From: Kalaharituber pfeilii
Lineage: Eukaryota > Ascomycota > Pezizomycetes > Pezizales > Pezizaceae
Reading direction: 5' to 3'
NCBI GenBank assembly: GCA_015179045.1
Contig: WHUZ01000065.1
Coordinates: 296,677-360,676 of the forward strand
DNA: 64,000 nt
The position numbers were made by a program, and so were the translations under genes. Below are positions 56,324-64,000 of this stretch, piece by piece. A model generated the notes under the pieces. The model was given only the letters and a program-made list of their open reading frames with translations. It searched no databases and was not told where the DNA came from. The stretch's first letter is position 1. Each line of letters opens with the position of its first letter.

Positions 56324-57036
56324 GAAAGGGTGGCGAATGGAAAGAAAGAGCAGGTAGACTGAATAGAATAGTCGGGCTGGTTGGAATGGGCCTATGCTCG
56401 TGCCTCAGGACCAGACTCACCGAGTGCTTCGGCGCCTGCCTCAAGTCTCGGGTGTCACGCGTGCAGGGCAGCACAATGGCGGCGGGAGATTGGCTGTGCC
56501 GAGTAAGCAAGCTGCGCGGCGACCTGCATGCCTCATTCAATGGGCGCTGGGCTGTCTGGGCCGGTGGGCCGGTGCGCCGGTGCGCCGCTGTGGCTCGGGC
56601 TGTGTGGCCGCGGGATCACCTGGGCTGCTAAGCAAGTACGTTAAGTAGGCAGCGGCAAGCAATTTGTGCAGATTGGCGCCATGCTCTGCTTTGGATACAG
56701 TTCCCCTTCCGGACTAGCCCACGTGCCCCGGGAGGCACCCTTCGACCTTTCTTTCTTCGTGCAGTGAGGGCACAAAAACCCACGCCCGCATACCTGCATA
56801 CCTTCCCTACATAAGCCCGCTGCCCCTTCTTCCTTCGCCAACCTCCCGTCACTACTCCCACTTCTCCTTCTCTCCACAATCCACCTTCATCTACACCTCT
56901 TCCCCCCCCAACACTGAATCCACATCACATCTACCGATCACCACCCTACAACCTATAATCTACGCACCATCTAAATCAATCTATTCAATCTGACCAGCGT
57001 CAGCTCCTTTTGTGTCGTTTCCTTTGCTGTGGCATC
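56324..57036. other. Intergenic and upstream region of the PAM2-array gene
   Basis: GC-rich first half without a supported gene. The last ~220 bp are C/T-rich (CCACCTTCATCTACACCTCT and following), typical of fungal 5' untranslated regions. Confidence 0.5.
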
Positions 57037-60000
57037 ATGCAGACAGTCACAATGTGTGCAGAGCAGTTCCTTGCCTTCGCACGTAAGTCTTTCGTCATGT
57101 CAAGTATTTGTGTATAGAGGCTGATCAGCAGGTGTGTAACAGGAGGCTGCTGGCGAACAGACATCACGGAAAACAATGAGAGACTGACGCGTCAAGCCCG
57201 TCTAGGTTAGTACCGTTTCTGTGGAACTCTATTGTGCACAAAACTGATCAGTGGGTGTCTCGTAGACGCTCAAGACATAGTCTGCGAGCGAAGTGGACAA
57301 CAGCAAGAATCCACGAATTCTATAAATAATGGTTTGTAATCGCCTTCCTGCTCGAGTTGTTTGAACCATGCTAATGTGGCAGCCAATGTAGACGCTGCTA
57401 CAAAGCAGTGCGCCCCAGCTAAGCACGAAAGTCTGTTCAAGATGACTATTCGGCAAATGTGGCAATTGGTCGATAAACTGTCCGTCCCCAAGGACAAAAA
57501 CGTTTCGGAAATGCAGCCGCAAGTTATGGTTACAGGCCAGAAACTTCAAATTTGTGAATTTGCGTTCGCCGCCGCTGCCCCAGCTTTCAAGGCTTTGCGT
57601 CAAAATCAAACAGCAAATGCGGTTCACATATTCAGTCCTGAAGCCAGTGAATTTATCCCAAATCTGATGGTTGCCGAGCCTAACACGACGGCTTCGGAGT
57701 CTAGTCAGTCTTCATTCGAAAAGCGGGCTTGTCCTTCCCAGACTCTCAATCCGCAAGCGACCACATTCAATCCTGATGGAATTAAGAAGCCTCATGTATC
57801 TCTAGATCCGTTGGCATTAGAGTTCAGGCGGCTTGTTAGCACAAACCTTCATGCTAGAAGTCCGCCAACTCTAAATTCGATGGCCAAACCATTTGAGCCT
57901 GATTGTATTGAGAAGACTTCCTCATCACTGAGCCTGATGGCAACAGAATTCAATCCTGACAATAGTACCAGCGCTGCTAAGCCTCTGAGTACACTATCAA
58001 CATTGAACCTTGAAAACGCCTTTAATTCTGGCATCGAAATTGATACCCTCGAGAACTCAAAGTCAGTTAGGAAAGGAGAAAACTGTATCCAAGCATCTGA
58101 GGTCGTGGATACTGAAAAAGTTGATATGAAATTCTGTGACGAACCTGAAAAACTGGTTCAGGAAACGGGAAAAAAGTTGACCATTCCACCCTTGGAAGAG
58201 AGACAGAATGCGGATCATGCTCAATTCACTCTGATTGATCAAGACGATACTCAGCATATATCTTCCACTGTCGACATACATCAGAGCACTCACTATAACG
58301 AGGGCGCCACAAAACTACAGGCAGAAAAAACTGAAATGTTTGTTGTTCACAACAACATAGGTTCCATTGAAACTAATTGTGAGAGTATCGAGATTGAAGT
58401 TGTGAATGAGGAGAGTCTTGATGTTCAAACTACTGCCTCAGCTACCGTTGATGATCAACTGCTTAACGAATCCGAAGAAGAAGTTCAAGGTACCGACCCG
58501 AAAGAGAACGAAGACGTCCAATCAACACCAAAGGAGCTAGAAAGTCCCTCCGCCAATCATAGTCAAGTTACCATTGCAGACTCCGGAGAGAACAACGCAG
58601 GTGCCGAAGATGATGATAACGAGGGGCAGAATTCTGCCAATGAAAGCATTGCTCATGAGACAGATGAGCCTGCTGAATTGTGCACTACCATCGCACACGT
58701 CAATGTTTCGTCAAACGTAGGACTGGAAAAGGTTGCGGATGTTGACATTGATAACGGGCAGATCAATGTTCAAGAAATCAGAACTGAAGCCACAGAGGTT
58801 TCATCTCAGGGGCCTTCCACAGACGAGCCAGCGTTTTGCTCTAAGAAACAGCAAAATAAAAAACAGACTGTTCACAAGTCTAAAGAAACAAATGTAGCAG
58901 TTTCAAATATTGGAGCAGCACTTTTGGAAGTTATTTCTCTTCTCGTGCCAGAAGTTGAAACTATCTCTCAGGCAGTTGACAAAAATGGGAATAGGCGCAG
59001 TGGCTTGGATCCAAACTTTCTTCTCAACCTCCACTCGTTAATCTCTACTCATTCGCTTCGCAAACTGACAGAAGCAAAAGGCACTATTGAGAAGATTCTA
59101 AACATCAGCAACGAGACTGGGACTGCGCACTCATCGTTGATCAGTGACTCTCAATCTGTTGGACCGGCTTCAGAAATACCCATTCCTAATATGATTGTTT
59201 TGTTTTTCCCTGAGGAGGAGCCTATCGAGACCGATGATGGTGATTTTGTTGACCAAGTAGTGCTCTGGAAGAAGGGTTCCAAAAACGAGGATACCTTCGT
59301 ATACATCGACTTTGACGAGAATCCAGAACAGTATTATCGAAAGCCATTCACATGCATATGCGCAGGCTGCGCTGAAAATAGAAGTCAAGGTTGCTATGAG
59401 CGCCATTGGGGAATCAATCCTGTGCGATGGCGCTACCACTGCAACTACTGTGATGGAAACTACACAAACAGTAACGGATGCGACGAATGCTGGTCTTGCT
59501 ACTGCAATGAATGCTGCAAAGCAAAGGGTGGTGATCCATATGCTGGTTGCAAAGAGTGCGTGCGATTCTCGGAGAAAAGGAAGAGTTGCACGAAGAGAGA
59601 TTGGCCTACAAGTTTCTTCATCTTGACGGAAAAAGATCGAAGAGAAGCATATAGACTGCATGGATATCATGTCGAGGAGCATGCGGATGACGAGGGTTAT
59701 ACATCTGATCAACACAAAGGCAACAATAACAGAAAGGCCAATGAAGTCGACGAAATAGTAGACCTTCCAAGAGGTGGAAGGGAGTCTCGAATGGGGCATC
59801 GTGCCCAAGAAATGGACATTTCGAATGGCGATGAGTCAGATTTTGAAAACGACGGTATCCATATTACTCAAGGAACTGATTTTGAAAAGGAGAAGTCCGA
59901 AGAGCCCTTGGGCGAGGTTGGTAATGCTTTGCTGAAGCCCGTCGGCAATTACATTGGGTCTTGGGCAGAAGATTTCGAGGACGACATCGATGATACCCTA

Positions 60001-60120
60001 GAAACCGACATTGGAAAGGACAAGTCCGAAGAGTCCTTGGATGAGCTTGCCAATAGGTTGCTGAAGCCCCTCGGCAATTACATTGGGTCCTGGGCAGATG
60101 ACTTCGAGGATGATGAGTAG
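57037..60120 (+). CDS. PAM2-array protein with Cys-rich domain (four exons, 967 aa)
   Basis: Exons 57037-57082, 57143-57205, 57266-57331 and 57392-60120. The three introns are each exactly 60 nt and the total is 2904 nt. Five motifs of form [LF]-x-x-x-A-x-x-F-x-P fall at residues ~139-247: FSPEASEFIP, LNPQATTFNP, LDPLALEFRR, LNSMAKPFEP, LSLMATEFNP. These match the PAM2 peptide that binds the MLLE domain of poly(A)-binding protein. A long acidic Ser/Thr/Glu/Asn-rich disordered region follows to ~residue 560. A Cys-rich block (CICAGCAENRSQGC..YHCNYCDGNY..CDECWSCYCNECC..CKEC) suggests zinc binding. The C-terminus is a ~35-residue tandem duplication around LLKPxGNYIGSWAxDFEDD. I infer a cytoplasmic mRNA-linked scaffold. 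The overall family is unknown. Confidence 0.82.
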
Positions 60121-61299
60121 TCGTTCAGTTGAAGCAAAACGGACTGAACTGGATCTATAAGACATTTAATTGGGCCTTGCACCTGAGGGTGAATGTGGAG
60201 ACTGGAATTTGCGGAATCTAAAGTTTTCTTGTCATTTGTTTGCATTTCACGATACCTTGCTTCCGTGATCGTTTTTGTCGACGATAATTTTCTAATTTGT
60301 TTGTTCCTCGTGCATGGGAACTTACAATTTTTTGTAGCAATTTTTTTGCTTTTGCTATACACATCTTCGTTTTCATCTCCTGTTCATTTCACTGGATGGA
60401 ATAGGTTGGTCAGGGGCATACTTGGATAAAGGATTTAATTGGTTTACACGACGCAGGATCAAACTTTCTGGATTTCACTGTACTTGTATCCTACATCTGC
60501 CTCGATTCGACGTGGTTCGGTTTGGAGAATCCATGGTCTTTGTTTGGTTCAGTATTTTGACGGACGGATTTCTTGTTGAAGACTGTCGGCGTCGTGTGGG
60601 ATTGGGAGGGGTGAGATTGGGATTTAGGGTATTTCTTGTTGTTTTCGTTCCAGGATGTGTTGATACGTTTTTTTTAAATTTTTTTTTTGTTTTAACAAAA
60701 AAGAAGTGGGATTTCTATAGTCTAGTTGAGTTTTCTATGAAGTACTGAGCTCATGAATACAATATGAAGGATTTTATATTTTTCGCTGAAAATCGAGGTG
60801 CAAAAGTGAGGAGTGACATGCGACAGCTGAAGAAGCGGGACTAGTACTTTGGGGGTAGCAGTACTCCGACAACAACAACACAAGTCAGCAAAGAGTATAC
60901 ATTGCTTGCACTTGAAAAGTTTGTATATTTTCTTTTCGTATCTGTGGTAGCAGGTCTACAGGGGCGGCCGGTACCTTATCAATTAATATAAAACGTTCAA
61001 ATTACCCGTGAAAAACCCAACCATATCTTATAGTTCTTCTTGGTTCTTATGAGGTAACATAACGTACAGTAACATCTCCATTTACATCTAAATTTATAAC
61101 GGAGTAAACCGTAAATTTACTATAACATATCGCGCTGGCGCTAGTACAAATGTTATTTTTTGAATAGTATCATAAAAAATCCATCGCCAGGTTCGGTGGG
61201 ATTTCTGCATCTGATATGGTTGATATGGTTGAAGTTCCGCCCGCATTGTCGCTGTGGGCGTCGGTCTTATCAGATTCCCTAGTCTAGCTTAACACAAAA
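60121..61299. other. Intergenic, no gene seen
   Basis: AT-rich 3' flank of the PAM2-array gene, with T runs near 60668-60690. No supported gene. Confidence 0.4.
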
Positions 61300-61430
61300 A
61301 ACCTTTTCAATGCCAGCAAAAAAACGCACAGACTCGTCACTACGCCGCCACTACCATCACTTGCTACAACGTTGTTTTCAAGTAAATGGAAACTGGGGCA
61401 CTTCGTTTGCTTCTTTTTCCATGTATCATA
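61300..61430. repeat. Fragments of two dispersed repeats
   Basis: 61300-61340 is an inverted match to 5009-5048. 61349-61430 (CTACCATCACTTGCTACAAC, GGAAACTGGGGCACTTCG) matches the subterminal part of the large TIR element family (16137-16205 and 9285-9345). Confidence 0.65.
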
Positions 61431-62095
61431 CTATCATTTTTCAAAAATCAAATTGCCTAACCAAACTTATTCACTTTATATTTTCAAAACTATCTGACAA
61501 AAAAGTTAGAAACAGGCCCGGCCCTAAATAGTTTTAGGTTTTTGATTTACTTAGGATATCTATCAAATGGAAAAACATTTAAAGTAAACAGTAATTTCAC
61601 TTTTTTCTTTAGCATTACTTTGGAGTCCTAGTCGACTTAATGCTTTTTTCTTAAGTCACCACTTGAGGCTCGAACATTTTTTTTTTCCCATATTGATGTG
61701 TGAACAAGTTTTGATGTTTACTGTACTTCAGTAATTATTACGGTATGCATATTTAAATTTTGCAAAATATATTGTATTGTTTTCAACCCCCTCCCCTGCC
61801 TGCCTGCCAAGCAATTTTATTTCCTATACAGTACCGGGGAACCGACCAGTCTCTTTTTTATAGACCTGTATCATATCATACGAAGTATTTCATTTAGCTC
61901 GTAAGTGTGATGGGCAAAAACCATACTATAAACCCTATGCATTTACTTGGGCGATTACCAGATTTTGAAAATGTGTCGTAAAAACACACTGGGATGAATA
62001 CTTTATTTAGAGAATAAATACATATTACATAAGTTTTTCTCTAACCCGGTAAAGTCTTCAACGCAAAAAACTTTCATGGATATGTTAGTGGTACT

Positions 62096-62098
<3 letters not shown>
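61431..62098. other. Intergenic, no gene seen
   Basis: AT-rich sequence leading to the LINE poly(T) run. No gene or clear repeat. Confidence 0.4.
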
Positions 62099-62147
<49 letters not shown>

Positions 62148-64000
62148 ATAACTCCCGCTTGTAGCACGATGGCCATGGCAGGGTCCCTTGGGCAAAGCCC
62201 TCGAAAGCCCGGAGACAGGGCTTAACAAAACAAAAGAAATTTCTATCTATGCATACTTCTAACCACCTGATTCCAGAAAACCTCCGGACGGAACCTTCCG
62301 GTTTCTGCCTCAGGGAGGCTCCACTATATATCTCCCCCCTATCCCCCCTCCCTCCCCTCCCCCCCCCCTCCCCTCTTCTCCACACCTTCGCAGTTTTTCT
62401 CCACACCCTCGCAACCTGCAAATTTTCCCCGACCCGCCTTTCCAACTCATCCCACTCCTCCCCCATTCTCTGCCGTCCTTTTCCAGTTCTTTTCCACATC
62501 CCCCCATCCTCTGAAGCCTTCTGGGCGAAACCTCTGCTGACTGCACTGGAAGGCTAGGTGCGCCCCCGTCTGTGCCTCCCCGCAGCCGCACTTCTCCGAT
62601 TCCGCCGCTCCCATCCTCTTCAACCACACCCTGCATCTTCCTCTCTCCAGTCGCAATGCTGTGAAATTCGACACCGCTGTCCTATTCCACTCTATTACTT
62701 TCCCCTTCCCGAAACCTTCCACCTCCCTCCTCTCCTTCCTCCACGCCTTAATCCTCTGGCGCACCCCGCTCCCGGTGGCCACCTCTTTCCCTTCCACCGC
62801 CGTCCCCTTCTTTGCCCACTCATCAGCCTTCTCATTCCCTGCAATTCCGATATGAGCCTTGACCCACATCAGTTTCGCATCCCTCGCTTCTTCTTCCTCC
62901 TCGCCACGGCATCCACCACTCTCCTCACATCCTCGGTTTTTCCCCTTTCCCTCCCTGCCTGCCTTCTGGATCGCCATGACGGCAGCCTCAGAGTCCAAAC
63001 AGATCAGTACAGGGACCTCCTCCTCCACACTCTCCAGCGCCTTTCTCACTCCCCTCACCTCCCCATCGAACACCGTCGCCGTTCTCCCCACCACCTCCGC
63101 CACCGCTGCCGACCTCCCCCACACTCCTGCTCCCACCTTGCTGTCCTCGATCTTGCTGCCGTCGGAGAAAAGGACTGCCCTTTTTCTTCCGGCTTCCCCG
63201 ATCGCAGCTTCCCACTCCCCCCTCGTCTCCACTTCTCCTTTCCGCCTCTCCACCACTTCCACCTCCACCTTCTCACACCCCCCACCCCACGAGATCTCCT
63301 CCCCCTTCTCCGTGAACCTCGCCCACTGACCTTGCCAGTGGTCCAGCACTGCTTCATACCCATCATTCTCGGCCACCGCCACTGCACCCCCCAGTCTCTC
63401 CAGTTTCTCGCCTCCTCCTCTCTCTCCTCACTCCCTCCGAAGTCGCCCGTGCAAAGCTCCGCCAGCTCTGACGGCGCCTCCACCTCCCGGACGATCGCTC
63501 TCGCTTGCGCGCCATCCAGGACCGTCTCCACGTCTTGCACTCCGCAAACCGCATTCACCCCTTCACCCCGGCACCTCTCCGCAAAACTTGCAGCTGTAAT
63601 CGCTCCATCTCCTTCTTCCACTCCTTCTGCCCCTCCACCCGATCTCACTCCCCCACATCGCTACCGCCCTCACCATCCCTGTGTACGCCTGCCGCCAGCT
63701 CCGTGGCCCAGTCCGGTTTCCCAGTCTGAGAGTGCCCCCGCCAGCCTCCTCGCCCTACTCAGCCTATTTCGCCAATGCGCACTGAAGGTCAGCTTCTCGT
63801 CGAAAATGACTCCCAGCCACTTCAGCATCTCCCCTCCTTCTTTCCACCTTTTCCCCACTCCGAAAGTTATCATCTCCCACTTCGACTCCTCCAGCGGGAT
63901 CTGTCTTCCTCCGCCACCTCCGCCATTGCCACCTTCACTTTCTCCCTGAGCCGCCCCATATCCCAGTACCCGTGCCAGTCAGGATCGTTGCTGCCAGGTC
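62099..64000 (-). mobile_element. Tad1-like LINE, 3' portion, runs off the right edge
   Basis: A ~42 nt poly(T) at 62099-62140 is the A tail. The tail motif (AAATCACATAACTCCCGCTTG, with GCCATGGCAGGGTCCCTTGG) and ~200 bp of 3' untranslated sequence follow. Then come ORF2 RNase H and reverse transcriptase-end coding on the minus strand up to the window edge. The 5' end and the target duplication are outside the window. Confidence 0.9.
62447..63949 (-). pseudogene. LINE ORF2 C-terminal part: RT thumb, connection, RNase H (frameshifted)
   Basis: The minus-strand reading starts near the right edge with WLGVIFDEKLTFSAHWRNRL then SRARRLAGALS (63873-63770), the typical segment after the reverse transcriptase catalytic core. 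A second frame follows (63648-63360: SFAERCRGEGVNAVCGVQDV..). A third, 63382-62447, carries RAVLFSDGSK, TATVFDGEVRGVRKALES, LDSEAAVMAI and WVKAHIGIAGNEKADEWAK (RNase H) plus CGCGEAQTGAHLAFQC. At about 62920 the sequence GKNRGCEESGGCRGEEEEEA is a local double frameshift relative to the 17.7 kb copy. The tail also loses frame near 62460. At least two to three indels, so dead, but closely related to the 17.5 kb copy. Confidence 0.85.

Noticed and set aside
62558..63949. 463-residue plus-strand open frame
   Set aside because: It is the antisense of the LINE ORF2 coding region; Ser/Pro/Leu-rich low-complexity translation with no domain, while the minus strand shows clear RNase H motifs.
1..64000. 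tRNA, rRNA, riboswitch or CRISPR-like structures
   Set aside because: The direct repeats are minisatellites or transposon parts, without spacer-repeat regularity. No cloverleaf with a TTCRANNC box was convincing by eye; a covariance-model scan would be needed to exclude tRNAs.

Overview
The window looks like a transposon-rich fungal chromosome, probably a filamentous ascomycete and plausibly Pezizomycetes (truffle/morel relatives). This is inferred from short GT..AG introns (mostly 49-100 nt), a Clr5-domain gene, a NACHT-ankyrin NLR gene, Fot1/pogo, Tc1, MULE, hAT, Ginger-like and Tad1-like elements, and small secreted Cys-rich genes. No tRNA, rRNA, CRISPR or bacterial-type operon was found. 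Gene models below were spliced by eye. Each whole model keeps one open frame across its junctions and totals a multiple of three bases, unless a break is stated.

Layout. 0-2.1 kb: MULE transposase with one nonsense codon. 2.3-4.8 kb: two minisatellites. 5.2-9.4 kb: a TA-flanked MITE, an internally deleted Tc1 element, a pogo element with a defective transposase, and the end of a further element. 10.2-12.3 kb: Clr5-domain gene. 12.7-23.7 kb: a tandem array of about four ~330 bp units, split by a 2.2 kb Fot1/pogo element and by a 7.46 kb TIR element. The large element is itself filled with a LINE fragment, a hAT MITE, a micro-retroinsertion and minisatellites. 24.0-25.5 kb: four-exon aldo-keto reductase (minus strand). 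26.9-27.1 kb: LINE fragment. 27.4-29.4 kb: unknown proline/glutamine-rich zinc-ribbon gene, broken or mis-spliced by one TAG. 31.9-35.3 kb: dispersed repeat, Ginger-like element, Harbinger-like remnant. 35.7-39.5 kb: five-exon NACHT/13-ankyrin NLR gene. 42.6-43.1 kb: 97-residue secreted Cys-rich protein. 43.3-50.8 kb: cluster of tiny A-tailed retroinsertions, with a two-exon unknown gene at 48 kb. 52.1-52.9 kb: predicted GPI-anchored Cys-rich protein. 57.0-60.1 kb: four-exon gene for a 967-residue protein carrying five PAM2-like motifs. 62.1 kb to the right edge: 3' part of a Tad1-like LINE (minus strand).

How it works together. The single-copy genes show no shared pathway. The secreted proteins, NLR and Clr5 protein fit a fast-evolving accessory region. 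The repeats are strongly nested, and several insertions can be undone on paper to an exact empty site. The most unusual points are the very short LINE-tail retroinsertions with perfect target duplications, the ORF1-only retroelement with the same tail, the 7.46 kb TIR element, and the PAM2-array protein.
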